Shown: positions 16,136-26,088, counted from the stretch's first letter. The stretch: 64,000 nucleotides of DNA from an uncultured Prevotella sp. (GCA_945873145.1 CAMCBZ010000004.1:1-64000), one strand, 5' to 3'. Translations and numbers: made by a program. The notes: a model not told the origin generated them from the letters alone.

Positions 16136-17773
16136 TTAATAGCCAGGATTTTGCTCCCAGTTGGTATTCTTCTTCCTCACATCAGTGGGGATGGGGAAGA
16201 TGCGGCGTGTCTTGTCGAAGTTGGCCGTTGGGAAGTCTTTGCGATGCACACCAAACTCATTCTCCCACGTACCAAAGCGAATCCAGTCGTTGCGTGTCCA
16301 GTTCTCATCGAAGAACTCGCGCCCGCGCTCCTTCAGCAGTTCGTCGAGGGTTACCGTGGTCACAATGGGCGCACCGGCATAAGAGCGTATCTGGTTCATC
16401 AGCGAGGCGGGCGTATCGCCATTGGTTGCAGTGGCGCCACGCAGAATGCACTCTGCCTTGGTCAGCAGAATGTCGGCATAGCGGAAGATAGGAATGTCGT
16501 TGCTCTGGTCTCTGCCGTTGGCAGCCACATAGTCCGCATTAGAGGGTATGAACTTAATGCTCTTCCATCCCTGGCTCCACCCGTTGGCATCGTTGCCCAC
16601 GTTGAGGTCGGCATCCTGCGCCTTGAGCGTGATGGTTTTGACAAAGGTAACGGGCTTGCCGGCGTAGAGCCAGCGCTCTGATGTTTTCTCGTGCGTGGTG
16701 GGGTTGAGAATATAGATGTCGCCACCCAGCACAGCGTTGTTGCGCTGGTCACCGGGAAGCGAGAACAAGTCGGCAAACTCTGGCGACATGGCAAAGTTGC
16801 CACCAAACGACTTGATGCTCTTTTCACCATAATAGCTCATCTTCGTGCCTTTTTGGTTGGTACCGCCATCAGCCTTACGCCACGTACGGAAGCGTCCGTA
16901 GGTGTTTCCCTTTTCCGTCACGGCATCATAAGGCATGGCATAGATGAAGTCTTTCACCTGCGAGCCATTGTCAGGATAGAACTTTGCACGCCAGTCACTC
17001 ACACCGCCATCAAGCGAGAAGAGACCGCTCTTGATAATGTCATCGCAATATTTCACGCAGTCGTTAAGTTTCTCGTTGGCCTGTGAGGGCTCGTACTTCG
17101 TCACATCGCTTTGTGCATAAACAGCCCAGTTGAGATAGAGCTTGACGAGCAGCGCCTCGGCCATCCACTTATTGGGCTTTCCGTAGGTACTGGCGTCGTT
17201 GACATCCGACAAATGAGGTATGATGTCGAGCAGTTCGCTCTCTATCCACTTGGCTACCACCGGACGGCTTTGTCTGTCAATCACGGTCGTGTCGTCAGGC
17301 ACTTTGTCGAGAATAGGCACAGCACCATAGTTATCCATCAATATAAAATGATAGTAGGCACGCATGGCCCTTGCCGGTGCTATTACGTTGGGGTCGGCCT
17401 TATCGCCGCCGAGCTCCTCGATAATTTGATTGCACTTAGTAATACCAGAAGCCAAGTCGGTATACCATCCTATTGATGCATCGTCGGCGGAAAAATCGTG
17501 CAGGCTCATGTGCGAATAGTTGCGGCTGTCTACCCAGTCACCATCAAAACTCACGCCCACTTCCTCTGTCGACAAGGTCTGTGCCTCGTTGAATCGACGG
17601 CCGAGAGCGCCACGGAATGCATAGTACACATCGGCCATCTTTCCTTGAAGAGCCACATCGGACGTAGGATACTCTGTGTATTTGGACTTCACATCGACAT
17701 CCAAATCCGTACAGCCTACCGCTGTGAGGGCTAACAGACCGGCGGCGAGATAAGAATATATGCTTGTTTTCAT
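16136..17773 (-). CDS. SusD/RagB family glycan-binding lipoprotein
   Basis: 545 residues. The lipoprotein signal ends ALTAVGC, with the lipidated Cys at about residue 21. The body has SusD-family features: TPR-like helices with YYHFILMDNYGAVPILDKVP at about 120-145 and the C-terminal RGREFFDENWTRNDWIRFG. It sits on the outer-membrane surface as the lid of the SusC transporter and binds the incoming oligosaccharide. It lies 11 bases after susC. Substrate is not readable from the sequence; two neighbouring GH28 enzymes point to a pectin-like or related glycan, and two GH92 enzymes to mannose-containing glycan. Confidence 0.92.
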   Translation of the reverse strand: MKTSIYSYLAAGLLALTAVGCTDLDVDVKSKYTEYPTSDVALQGKMADVYYAFRGALGRRFNEAQTLSTEEVGVSFDGDWVDSRNYSHMSLHDFSADDASIGWYTDLASGITKCNQIIEELGGDKADPNVIAPARAMRAYYHFILMDNYGAVPILDKVPDDTTVIDRQSRPVVAKWIESELLDIIPHLSDVNDASTYGKPNKWMAEALLVKLYLNWAVYAQSDVTKYEPSQANEKLNDCVKYCDDIIKSGLFSLDGGVSDWRAKFYPDNGSQVKDFIYAMPYDAVTEKGNTYGRFRTWRKADGGTNQKGTKMSYYGEKSIKSFGGNFAMSPEFADLFSLPGDQRNNAVLGGDIYILNPTTHEKTSERWLYAGKPVTFVKTITLKAQDADLNVGNDANGWSQGWKSIKFIPSNADYVAANGRDQSNDIPIFRYADILLTKAECILRGATATNGDTPASLMNQIRSYAGAPIVTTVTLDELLKERGREFFDENWTRNDWIRFGTWENEFGVHRKDFPTANFDKTRRIFPIPTDVRKKNTNWEQNPGY

Positions 17774-17784
17774 TGTTGCTAAAA

Positions 17785-20781
17785 TTAGAAGTTAACCTTA
17801 AGTCCTATCATGTATGAACGGGTGTGAGGGTAGAAGCTCCACCGATAGTCCATACCCGGGTCGATGCCTCCCAATGATACCTCCGGGTCAAGGCCGTCGT
17901 ACCCGGTAATGGTAAAGAGGTTGTTGGCGGTGGCATAGACGGAAAGGCCCTGCAGCCAGTCGCCAATCTTGCCGAAGTTATAGCCTAACGTAAGCGTAGA
18001 GAGACGGAAGTAGCTGCCGTTCTCGATATAGCGGTCTGAAGGAGCCTGAGCATAGCCGTCGCCGTAGTGCTGCGTGGTAGCCACTTCCCTGAGCACGTTC
18101 TTACCGGCTGCCACATTGCTCACCGTGTTGTATTGGGCCCGCGTGCAGTTGAACACGTCGTTGCCGAATACACCAGTAAAGAACATGGTAAGCGTCCAAT
18201 TCTTATAAGTAAGGGTATTGTTCCATCCCATGGTAAGGTCGGGCTGGGCGCAGCCCACTATGGTGCGGTCCTTCTCCTGTGGTGCGTTGGTGGTATTGCC
18301 GGTGCGCTCGCCCGTCTTCTCGTCGTGCTCATAGAAGAGCGACTTGCCATTTTCGTCGAAGCCTGCAAACTCCCATGTGTAGAAGGTGCCGAGCGGCTGT
18401 CCCTCCATAATGCGCTGCACGCTGTTGGTCGATGAGAATCCGGCGATACGGGGGTTGGCCTCGTCGATATAGTTAACCGAGAACTCGGCGTTGGAGAGTT
18501 TCTCCACTTTGTTCTTGTTGTGCGAGAAGTTCAGCATGGTTTGCCAGCGGAAGTCCTTGGTTACTACCGGTACGGCGTTGATAGTGACCTCCACACCCTT
18601 GTTGCTAATCTTGCCCACGTTGGCCGTCATCGTGGCATAGGGGAACCGGTTGGTAGAGACGGGATAGTCGTAGATAAGGTCGCTGGTGCGTTTGTCGTAA
18701 TACTCTATGGTACCGCTCAGGCGGGAGTTGAAGAAAGAAAAGTCGAGTCCGATATTGAACATGCCGGTCTTTTCCCATTTCAAATCAGGGTTGGCATTGC
18801 TGGTGGCGGCTAAGGTACGTCGCAAAGAAGATTTTCCGTTAGCGTCAATGTAGGTAAACCACCCGCTGGCTCCATAAGTTTTCAGGGCGGAATATGCGTC
18901 AAAGCCCAATGAGTTGCCGCTCACACCATAGCCCACGCGCAGTTTCAGGTCGTCGAACACATGAAGCTTCTTGATGAAGTCTTCCTCGGAAAGGCGCCAA
19001 GCGGCCGAGACGGAGGGGAAGGTGGCCCAGCGGTTGTTTCTGCCGAATGCCGAGCTGCCGTCGCGACGGAGCGTTGCCTGGAAGTTGTACTTACTGTTGT
19101 AGGAATAGTTGAGACGTCCGTAGAACGAAATCATACGCAGAGTGTACTCAGCCCCGCTGGTCACACCATCAATGCCGTTAATCTCATTGGCATAGGAAAG
19201 GTTATACCAGCTCACGTCGTCGTTGTAGAAGTTGTACACCGTTACGCCGAAGCCGTCGTTGTCGGTCTTTTCTTCCCAGGAGTAACCGGCCATAAGTCCC
19301 ACGGTGTGCTTCTTGTCGAAGGTCTTGGTCCAGTTGCCGAATGTCTCAAACACTTGCTTGTGGCCCTGGTAAGTATTGCGCGAAGCCTGTCCATTGGTCT
19401 TGACCAACTGCGAGTTAATGCTGTTATAACCACTATAAACATTCTGATGATTCATGTAGGAATAGTTCAGCGTCCACGTCAGTCCCGGCAAGATGGTAGC
19501 CACGGCATTGGTAGTGATTTGGTAGCGCCGGCGGATGTGCTGGAACTTATCCTGGTTGATCATGGCCACCGGGTTGTAATACTGCGAGATACCGTTGGCC
19601 TCGTAATAGGTTCCGTCGGCATTGTAGACGGGATCGCAAGGCGAATAGTAGTACATGCCGTCGAGCACGCTGGCTCCCTCGTTGCCCATCTGCACGCTAC
19701 GGAAGTGCCCCTCGCTGGCATTGAGTCCCAACGACAGTTTCAAGTGGTCCTTGAGCACATTGGTGCTCACGAGCGCACGTCCGTTGACGCGGTTCATGCG
19801 TGTGCCCTTGATAACGCCCTCACGGTTCATATAGTTGATGCTGGCATTATATTGGGTCTGGTCGTTGCCACCGTTGATGCTCACGTTATGGTTGTGTGCA
19901 AATCCGGTCTGCTCCACTTCTTTCTGCCAGTCGGTGTTGGCACCCTCATCATTTGACAGCTCAAAGTTGTTGGCCTTGGCATAGGCTCTGAGGTCGTCGG
20001 CACTCATCACGTCGAGTTTCTTGTTCACCCGGTCGAAGGCCATATAGGTGGAGTAAGTCACATTGGTACGTCCCTTCTTGCCTTTCTTGGTGGTGATGAT
20101 GATAACGCCATTGGCTGCCTTTGAACCATAGATGGCCGTGGCGGTGGCATCGCGGAGCACATCGATGCTCTCGATGTCGTCGGGCGAGACCAGACTCAGG
20201 TCCACACCGGGCACGCCGTCGATGACATAGTAGGGTTCCTGGGCCTCACCGGTACGCAGGGTGGAGGCACCACGCAGGGTGATGCTCGGCGTGCCGCTGG
20301 GGTCGGCGGTGTTGGTAACGACAAGTCCCGACACCTTGCCCTGGAGCAGCTGGGCCGGGTCGGTATAAACTCCCGTGTTGAGATCCTTGGCGTCCAAAGT
20401 GGTGATGGACGAGGTGACATCCTTGCGCCGCATGGTACCGTAACCGACGACAACGACCTCGTTGAGCGTTTTGTTGTCGTCTTTGAGGACAGCATTCTGA
20501 CCCGGTGTGATCACACGATCGAGATAGCCGACATAGGAAACTTTGAGTTTGGCACCGGGCTTGGTGGTCGTGATGGTATAACGGCCATTGGCGTCGGTCA
20601 CTGTACCATTGGTGGTACCTTGCTCCATGACGGTCACGCCAACGAGCGGCTCACCATTGCTGTCGGTGATGACACCAGACTTCTGGCTCTGGGCCATGGC
20701 CGCAGTGCCACAAAGCAAGAGCGAGGCGGAAAGCACTGCCTTCTGCATGCCCTTCTTCAATTGGGTTTGTCTTTTTCGCAT
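17785..20781 (-). CDS. SusC/RagA family TonB-dependent outer-membrane transporter
   Basis: 998 residues, the usual size. The signal peptide ends near AAMA/QS. It carries a carboxypeptidase-regulatory-like domain (about 35-105), the TonB box/linker NEVVVVGYG (about 107-115), a plug (about 120-235) with YYVIDGVPGVDL and ATAIYGSKAANGVIIITTKKG, and a 22-strand barrel ending in a terminal phenylalanine. It imports oligosaccharides captured by SusD, powered by TonB-ExbBD. It has its own -7 box at 20811-20818 and starts the susC-susD unit. No dedicated regulator is seen next to it. Confidence 0.93.
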   Translation of the reverse strand: MRKRQTQLKKGMQKAVLSASLLLCGTAAMAQSQKSGVITDSNGEPLVGVTVMEQGTTNGTVTDANGRYTITTTKPGAKLKVSYVGYLDRVITPGQNAVLKDDNKTLNEVVVVGYGTMRRKDVTSSITTLDAKDLNTGVYTDPAQLLQGKVSGLVVTNTADPSGTPSITLRGASTLRTGEAQEPYYVIDGVPGVDLSLVSPDDIESIDVLRDATATAIYGSKAANGVIIITTKKGKKGRTNVTYSTYMAFDRVNKKLDVMSADDLRAYAKANNFELSNDEGANTDWQKEVEQTGFAHNHNVSINGGNDQTQYNASINYMNREGVIKGTRMNRVNGRALVSTNVLKDHLKLSLGLNASEGHFRSVQMGNEGASVLDGMYYYSPCDPVYNADGTYYEANGISQYYNPVAMINQDKFQHIRRRYQITTNAVATILPGLTWTLNYSYMNHQNVYSGYNSINSQLVKTNGQASRNTYQGHKQVFETFGNWTKTFDKKHTVGLMAGYSWEEKTDNDGFGVTVYNFYNDDVSWYNLSYANEINGIDGVTSGAEYTLRMISFYGRLNYSYNSKYNFQATLRRDGSSAFGRNNRWATFPSVSAAWRLSEEDFIKKLHVFDDLKLRVGYGVSGNSLGFDAYSALKTYGASGWFTYIDANGKSSLRRTLAATSNANPDLKWEKTGMFNIGLDFSFFNSRLSGTIEYYDKRTSDLIYDYPVSTNRFPYATMTANVGKISNKGVEVTINAVPVVTKDFRWQTMLNFSHNKNKVEKLSNAEFSVNYIDEANPRIAGFSSTNSVQRIMEGQPLGTFYTWEFAGFDENGKSLFYEHDEKTGERTGNTTNAPQEKDRTIVGCAQPDLTMGWNNTLTYKNWTLTMFFTGVFGNDVFNCTRAQYNTVSNVAAGKNVLREVATTQHYGDGYAQAPSDRYIENGSYFRLSTLTLGYNFGKIGDWLQGLSVYATANNLFTITGYDGLDPEVSLGGIDPGMDYRWSFYPHTRSYMIGLKVNF

Positions 20782-20810
20782 AATAGATATAGAGTTTAAT
20801 AATTTAAGTG

Positions 20811-20818
20811 CAAAGATA
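20811..20818 (-). promoter_or_regulatory. -7 promoter box for susC
   Basis: The minus strand reads TATCTTTG (TAnnTTTG), 29 bases before the ATG at 20781. A matching -33 box is not obvious. Confidence 0.55.
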
Positions 20819-20861
20819 ACACCTGTATGTGTCAGAAGCGTTACAATAGATTGACGATTGG

Positions 20862-22217
20862 TTAAAGTCCAAAGGTCGGACCGCCATAGTCTACGCCTTG
20901 GGCAGTGACCGAGAGTCCGGTGGTGTGGACCTCCTGAGCCTGGTCGACATAGACGCCATACACCTTATTATATATATAGCCCTCGCCGCGGCAGGGGCGT
21001 TTATCGTAGATGCCACCTTTGTAGTCGGTCATGTGGCAGAGGCGCAAACTGACGTTGTCGAGATGAATGTCCTTGACTTTACCCTCTTCTCCACCAATGA
21101 AACAGCCATTCTCCGACGTGGCAACGATACCACGGAAGTAGATGCGGCTCACCTCTCCGCAACGTCCGTGGGTCTCACCCTTGGGGAATCGCCAGTTGGC
21201 GTCTTTGTTGTTGCCATCGGCACGCGGGTAACTGGTGACATAGATGGGCTCGGCCTTGCCCCACCACACGTCGCTCCACAATTGCAGGTCCATGATGATG
21301 TTGGAGAAGACGACATCGGTTACGGTGCCCTCGTCGCGGTTCTGGATGCCCAGGCCGCGGTTGGAGCGTGTGATGACGCAGTTGTCGATGGTGACATTAT
21401 AGATGGAATCCATGTTCTCCGAACCGATCTTGATGGCACAGGAGCGCGAGCTCATCGTGCAGTTGGTCACCACAATGTCGTGGCAGGAACCGTACTCGGC
21501 ATACTCGCGGCGGTTTTTCAGACAGATGCAGTCGTCGCCGGAAGTGATATGACAATTGCTGATGCGCACATGACGGCTGTGGTCGATGTCTATACCGTCG
21601 CCATTGCGTATCTTCAGGTTGTTGAGGAGATTGATGCCATCGACCACCGCATCCTCGCAGCCTACGAGATGGAGTGTCCAGTAAGCGCCTTCGCGGATGG
21701 TGATGTCGCGCACCTGCACGTTCTTCACACCGATGAGCGTGAGGACATGCGGCCGGGGATCAAAGGTGGTAACGGGCTTCAACTCGTAGGAGTCAGACAG
21801 CTCACGGCCCATGAAGCGCACGCCGTTGCCATCGATGGTGCCGCGTCCGCAAACTCGGATGTCGTGGGCATCTTTGGCCCAAAGCCATAACATGCCTTCG
21901 CCCTGGTTGCTGCCAAAGGCACTCTTGTGATAGACTTTCTCGTCAGGATTGGCCAATAAGGTGGCACCGGCATCGAGATATAACTCCACGCCGGACTTCA
22001 ACTGCAAGGGACCGGAAAGGAATGTCCTGCCACGCGACAAGACCACACGTCCGCCACCATCGGCACTGCACGCGTCAATGGCACGCTGGAGAGCCGGCGC
22101 GTCGTCGGTCGTTCCGTCGCCTTTTGCTCCATAGTCCGTGACTTGATAGGTGGTTTGTGCCCATGCAGGCAATGCCAGGATAAGGATGTCAATAAGTAGT
22201 AATATCAGTCTTCTCAT
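20862..22217 (-). CDS. GH28 family glycosidase (polygalacturonase-like)
   Basis: 451 residues. The start is set at the ATG at 22217 (MRRLILLLIDILILALPAWA), which gives a clean signal peptide; an upstream in-frame start would add 34 unlikely residues. It is a right-handed beta-helix with the pectate-lyase-like N-terminal motif YGAKGDGTTDDAPALQRAI and the GH28 catalytic motifs NGDGIDID and SGDDCICLKN. It probably cuts galacturonan-type linkages in the periplasm or at the surface. It lies upstream of susC on the same strand and is the first enzyme of the locus. Confidence 0.9.
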   Translation of the reverse strand: MRRLILLLIDILILALPAWAQTTYQVTDYGAKGDGTTDDAPALQRAIDACSADGGGRVVLSRGRTFLSGPLQLKSGVELYLDAGATLLANPDEKVYHKSAFGSNQGEGMLWLWAKDAHDIRVCGRGTIDGNGVRFMGRELSDSYELKPVTTFDPRPHVLTLIGVKNVQVRDITIREGAYWTLHLVGCEDAVVDGINLLNNLKIRNGDGIDIDHSRHVRISNCHITSGDDCICLKNRREYAEYGSCHDIVVTNCTMSSRSCAIKIGSENMDSIYNVTIDNCVITRSNRGLGIQNRDEGTVTDVVFSNIIMDLQLWSDVWWGKAEPIYVTSYPRADGNNKDANWRFPKGETHGRCGEVSRIYFRGIVATSENGCFIGGEEGKVKDIHLDNVSLRLCHMTDYKGGIYDKRPCRGEGYIYNKVYGVYVDQAQEVHTTGLSVTAQGVDYGGPTFGL

Positions 22218-22358
22218 TGAGTATTGGTCAAAGGTGTTATATATTGTAATGCGGTAATTATGTCGCAAATATAAGTAAAAAAAAAGCAAACCAACAATAA
22301 TTAGTTCTTCTTTTTTCAATACGACACCGCATTTTTTTGTTTCCCGAACGTCGCAGGA

Positions 22359-23045
22359 CTACAACCGTCCTTCTTCGCGATAGCTGTAATAGCTGCCATC
22401 AGTGATGATGACATGGTCGAGAAAATAGATGCGCATCAGTTCGCATGCCTTGCGGATGCGGTCGGTGAGCTGATCATCCTGCCGACTGGGACGCTTGCTG
22501 CCACTGGGATGGTTGTGGCATACGGCAAGAATCGTAGTGTTGCAGAGCAGCGCGTCCTTGATGATGATACGCACGTCGACGGCGGTCTCCGTGATGCCGC
22601 CGTGACTGATGCACTCTTCCTTGATGAGTTTAAACGACTGGTTGAGCAGCAGGATATGGAACTCCTCCACGTCGAGATCCTGCAACTTGGGATGCATCAG
22701 GTTGTAGATGGCTGTGGCGGAGCCGAGATCGGGGCGTTCCTCGGCAACGGAGTCTTTGCGACGCTTGCCGAGTTCGCAGGCCGCAAGGATGGTGATGGCC
22801 TTGGCCGGACCCATGCCATGATAGCGGCACAGCTCGTTTACAGTCTTCTTGCCCAAGGTGTTGAGGTTGTAGTTGCAGTCGCTGAGCACCGTACGCATCA
22901 AGTCTACGGCACTCTGCCGGTCAGATCCGGAGCCAATGAGAATGGCAAGCAGCTCGGCATCGCTGAGTGCTGCCGCACCGAGGCGCATCATTTTCTCACG
23001 CGGCCGGTCCTGTTCGTCCCAATGATTAATGCTGAGTTTTTCCAT
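22359..23045 (-). CDS. radC: RadC family JAB-domain protein
   Basis: 228 residues, the usual length. The N-terminal helix-hairpin-helix region contains LSDAELLAILIGSG and CRYHGMGPAKAITILAACELG. The C-terminal JAMM/MPN domain has the metal motif CHNHPSGSKRPSRQDD (H-x-H...S..D). The family was once linked to DNA repair, but its biochemical role is unsettled. Its start overlaps the end of the phosphodiesterase gene by 20 bases, so the two are probably co-transcribed. Confidence 0.93.
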   Translation of the reverse strand: MEKLSINHWDEQDRPREKMMRLGAAALSDAELLAILIGSGSDRQSAVDLMRTVLSDCNYNLNTLGKKTVNELCRYHGMGPAKAITILAACELGKRRKDSVAEERPDLGSATAIYNLMHPKLQDLDVEEFHILLLNQSFKLIKEECISHGGITETAVDVRIIIKDALLCNTTILAVCHNHPSGSKRPSRQDDQLTDRIRKACELMRIYFLDHVIITDGSYYSYREEGRL

Positions 23046-24258
23046 CCTTAAACATCTTTGTGACTATCCGTTGGTAATCTTCCATGCCGTCATTGGGCAC
23101 CGGGCTGATGCCAAGCAGGCGGCAGACCAATGCGTAGACGGCGGTATTGGAGAATGCGCCCATGTCCTCACCGCTGCGAACATCGGGTCCCATGGCACGG
23201 AAAAGGGCGTGCATGTCGCTATAGGCCGGATCGAAGCCATGCATACCTCCATTGTGGCAGGTCTCGTCGGTGAATAGAAAACCTTCATCAGGCAGCACCA
23301 GCACATCACCAATATTCGGGTCGGACTGGTAGTGAAGCCACTGGGGTATGTCGGTTTTGCGCCACACACGCAGGTGTGCAACATGACTTAAGGCGGCCAC
23401 GATGCTGTCCTGCTGCCAGCGTTGCGTTGCATAGATGTTGGCCGGAAGGTTGCCTTCGATCGATTGATACCAGTCTTTATGAAGATAACGGCTGACGGTG
23501 ATCTGGCGTGAAGGCGTGAACCACGTCATGCCATGGTCGGAGACAATGACGAGGTTGACGCTGCTTTGCAGTCCCGCCTTGCCGATGCGTGTCCACAGAC
23601 TGCCCAACAGCGAGTCGATGCGCTCCACGGCTGCACGTGTCTGCTTGGCCTGCGGGCCATAGCTGTGGCCGCTGGCATCGGGCTCCTCGAAATAGGCCAT
23701 GATGAGGTCGGGACTCTTCTTTGCCGTCAGTTGTTGCATGATGCCGTCGACGCGCTGGGTGAAAGTGAGATGTGGCTTCTCGTCGTAGCTGTGCCAAAGG
23801 TCGGGATAGTGACCGTCTATTGCCACGTCAGACCCCGGCCAATAAAAGACTGCGGTGTGCAGACCTTGGCGCTGGGCTGTAAGCCAAAGCGGTTCGCCAT
23901 GATAGAAGCGCGCGTCGTACTTGGTCTTGGGATTGGACAAAGAGAAGCGCGCTCCCGTGGCGCGGTTGAGAAACGAATTGGCGATGATGCCATGATGTTC
24001 GGGCCGAAGGCCGGTGGCAAGGGTATAGTGGTTGGGAAAAGTCTTTGAGGGAAAGGAGGGAACGAGCTCACCCTTGACACCCTGGCGGGCCATCAGGTCG
24101 AGAAACGGTGTGTCGTACATCTCGGCATAGTCCCACCGGAAGCCATCGCAGGAGATGACTATGGTGGTCTTCTTAGCCAGGGCGCTCACCATACCGGCTA
24201 TCCATAAGATGGCAAAGAGCACTGCTGTCTTTGCCATACAGTATATATTTCGGTTCAT
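23026..24258 (-). CDS. Alkaline-phosphatase-superfamily phosphodiesterase (NPP type)
   Basis: 410 residues from the ATG at 24258 (MNRNIYCMAKTAVLFAIL), which gives a signal peptide; a longer frame upstream has no secretory start. It matches type I phosphodiesterase/nucleotide pyrophosphatases: SCDGFRWDY holds the first metal Asp, SKTFPNHYTL holds the Thr nucleophile, YFEEPDASGHSYGP and VSDHGM hold further metal ligands. It is exported and hydrolyses nucleotide or phospholipid-like phosphodiesters. It overlaps radC and follows the glycosyltransferase gene on the same strand. Confidence 0.9.
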   Translation of the reverse strand: MNRNIYCMAKTAVLFAILWIAGMVSALAKKTTIVISCDGFRWDYAEMYDTPFLDLMARQGVKGELVPSFPSKTFPNHYTLATGLRPEHHGIIANSFLNRATGARFSLSNPKTKYDARFYHGEPLWLTAQRQGLHTAVFYWPGSDVAIDGHYPDLWHSYDEKPHLTFTQRVDGIMQQLTAKKSPDLIMAYFEEPDASGHSYGPQAKQTRAAVERIDSLLGSLWTRIGKAGLQSSVNLVIVSDHGMTWFTPSRQITVSRYLHKDWYQSIEGNLPANIYATQRWQQDSIVAALSHVAHLRVWRKTDIPQWLHYQSDPNIGDVLVLPDEGFLFTDETCHNGGMHGFDPAYSDMHALFRAMGPDVRSGEDMGAFSNTAVYALVCRLLGISPVPNDGMEDYQRIVTKMFKDGKTQH

Positions 24259-24301
24259 AGGCTGTCTTTTATAGGGTTGAAAATAGAAGAAAGCGACAAG
24301 A

Positions 24302-25363
24302 CTACTTGTAGAAGTTCTTCTCATAAGCGGCAAATTCGTCTTGCCCACGCACGCACCGTCGCCACCAGGCCTGAAGGAAGCCGCAACCATAGCCCATGAG
24401 TTGGATGAAGGCAGCACGCACGCTGAGGAGTCCAATCTTCACGCTGTGGTTCTGGCGCGCTGAGTCTGCGAAGATGAGCAGGCTGTAGAGTATCAGCGGT
24501 GCCAAAGCCAGTGCCATGGTATCGCGTCCCAATTCTCCGGCACCCGGTGCCTCGGAAAAGAGACTGGCCAGAAGGCCATCAATGAACAACAACGTCAGGA
24601 AGGCCACACCAAGCGTGAAGACCATCGGCAAGAGATGGACAAGTTTGAGGCTATCGGGATATTTCTTGTAGAGATTGATGCGGGCAATGCCACTGTTGAA
24701 CACCTGACGCCAGAACTTGCGGAAGTCTGTTCTCCGCTTGTGATAGACCCATGCACCGGGAAAGAGACGGCAGTGACATCCGGCCTTGAAGATGCGGATG
24801 GAGAAGTCGATGTCCTCGCCGAAGCGCATCTTGGAGAAGCCGCCGAGCCGCTGGTAAACGTCGCGGCGGATGCCCATATTGAAGGAACGGGGATAGAACT
24901 TGTCCAGTTTCTTCTTTCCGCCACGGATGCCGCCGGTGGTGAAGAAGCTCGTCATGGAATAGGAAATAGCCTTTTGAGTAGGAGTGAACGAACTTGCAGC
25001 ACGGTCGGGACCGCCAAAAGCCTCGCAGGGCTCACGACGCAGCTCGTCGTCAACGGCCTGGAGATAACCGGGAGGGACGACTACGTCGGAATCGAGAATG
25101 ATGACATATTCGCCACGCGCACGCTCCACGCCATAGTTGCGGCTCTGTCCGGGTCCGCTGTTAGGCTTGCTGAAATAGTGAAGATCGAGTTTTCCTACAT
25201 AGCGCGCACACACATCGTGGCAAGGCACTTGCGAGCCGTCCTCAACAACGATGACTTCAAAAGCGCTTAACGACTGGCGTGTCAGGCTGTCCAACAGCTC
25301 GTCGACCTCATCGGGACGGTTGAAGACAGGAATGACAAAAGAGTATTTCAAAGGCTGCTCCAT
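24302..25363 (-). CDS. Family 2 glycosyltransferase, membrane-associated
   Basis: 353 residues from the ATG at 25363 (MEQPLKYSFVIPVFNRPDEV). It has a GT-A fold: FVIPVFNRPDEVDELLDSL, VVEDGS, and DxD-like VILDSDVVVPPGY at about residues 85-97, then the acceptor-side FGEDIDFSIR. Two hydrophobic segments follow near the C-terminus (about 255-280 and 290-310). It transfers a sugar from a nucleotide sugar to an unknown acceptor at the inner membrane, for surface polysaccharide or a glycolipid. It is separated from efp by a terminator. Confidence 0.88.
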   Translation of the reverse strand: MEQPLKYSFVIPVFNRPDEVDELLDSLTRQSLSAFEVIVVEDGSQVPCHDVCARYVGKLDLHYFSKPNSGPGQSRNYGVERARGEYVIILDSDVVVPPGYLQAVDDELRREPCEAFGGPDRAASSFTPTQKAISYSMTSFFTTGGIRGGKKKLDKFYPRSFNMGIRRDVYQRLGGFSKMRFGEDIDFSIRIFKAGCHCRLFPGAWVYHKRRTDFRKFWRQVFNSGIARINLYKKYPDSLKLVHLLPMVFTLGVAFLTLLFIDGLLASLFSEAPGAGELGRDTMALALAPLILYSLLIFADSARQNHSVKIGLLSVRAAFIQLMGYGCGFLQAWWRRCVRGQDEFAAYEKNFYK

Positions 25364-25417
25364 AGTAATAGAATTCTCCAAGACGCTGACCACGCTCCGT
25401 AGAGAGTGGTCGTTAAC

Positions 25418-25451
25418 AAAAAAAGCCACCCTTCGCAAAAGGAAGGATGGC
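25418..25451 (-). terminator. Rho-independent terminator of efp
   Basis: On the minus strand GCCATCCTTC pairs with GAAGGGTGGC, followed by seven T. It lies 19 bases after the efp stop. Confidence 0.85.
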
Positions 25452-25469
25452 ATAAGGCTTAGTGCCCAA

Positions 25470-26039
25470 TTATTTCTCGCTCACGCGGCCCACGTAGCTG
25501 CCGTCGCGTGTGTCGACCGTGATGGTCTCACCCTCATTGATGAACAAGGGCACACGGATCTCAGCGCCAGTCTCGAGAGTGGCGGGCTTTGTAGCATTGG
25601 TAGCTGTGTTGCCCTTCACACCCGGCTCGCTGTGAGTGACCTTCAGGTTGGTCTTCACCGGCATCTCAGCAGAGAGGATGGTGCCGTCGGAAGTGTCGGT
25701 CTGCACGTCAACGACGTCGCCTTCCTTCATAAACTCCCAACCAGTGATCATGTCCTTGGAGATAGGGATCTGCTCGAAAGTCTCCTGGTTCATGAAGATG
25801 TAGCCAGTAGGATCCTCATAGAGATACTGATAAGGACGATGCTCCACGCGCACGTCATCGAGCTTGAAGCCGATCTGGAATGTACGCTCCAGCACGCGGC
25901 CGTCAGCCACGTTCTTCAGCTTAGTGTTCATGACAGTGTTGCCCTTTCCTGGCTTACGATGCTGGAAGTCAACGCACTTCCAAATGCCGCCGTCCATGCG
26001 GATGCATGTACCGATCTTAATTTCCTGTGAATTAATCAT
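25470..26039 (-). CDS. efp: Elongation factor P
   Basis: 189 residues, the usual three-OB-fold length. The N-terminal KOW-like domain carries the loop RKPGKGNT with the conserved Lys32, which reaches the peptidyl-transferase centre. The C-terminal domain ends GETITVDTRDGSYVGRV. It relieves ribosome stalling at consecutive prolines. It is monocistronic, with a -7 box at 26081-26088 and a terminator at 25418-25451, and divergent from rpmH. Confidence 0.97.
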   Translation of the reverse strand: MINSQEIKIGTCIRMDGGIWKCVDFQHRKPGKGNTVMNTKLKNVADGRVLERTFQIGFKLDDVRVEHRPYQYLYEDPTGYIFMNQETFEQIPISKDMITGWEFMKEGDVVDVQTDTSDGTILSAEMPVKTNLKVTHSEPGVKGNTATNATKPATLETGAEIRVPLFINEGETITVDTRDGSYVGRVSEK

Positions 26040-26080
26040 TGTGTGTATATTATAAGTATATTATCATGCTTTTGCAGGTG

Positions 26081-26088
26081 CAAAGTTA
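26081..26088 (-). promoter_or_regulatory. -7 promoter box for efp
   Basis: The minus strand reads TAACTTTG (TAnnTTTG), 41 bases before the efp ATG. Confidence 0.6.

Noticed and set aside
24259..24435. N-terminal extension of the NPP phosphodiesterase
   Set aside because: It would bury the signal peptide and overlaps the end of the glycosyltransferase gene. The ATG at 24258 gives a normal secreted protein.
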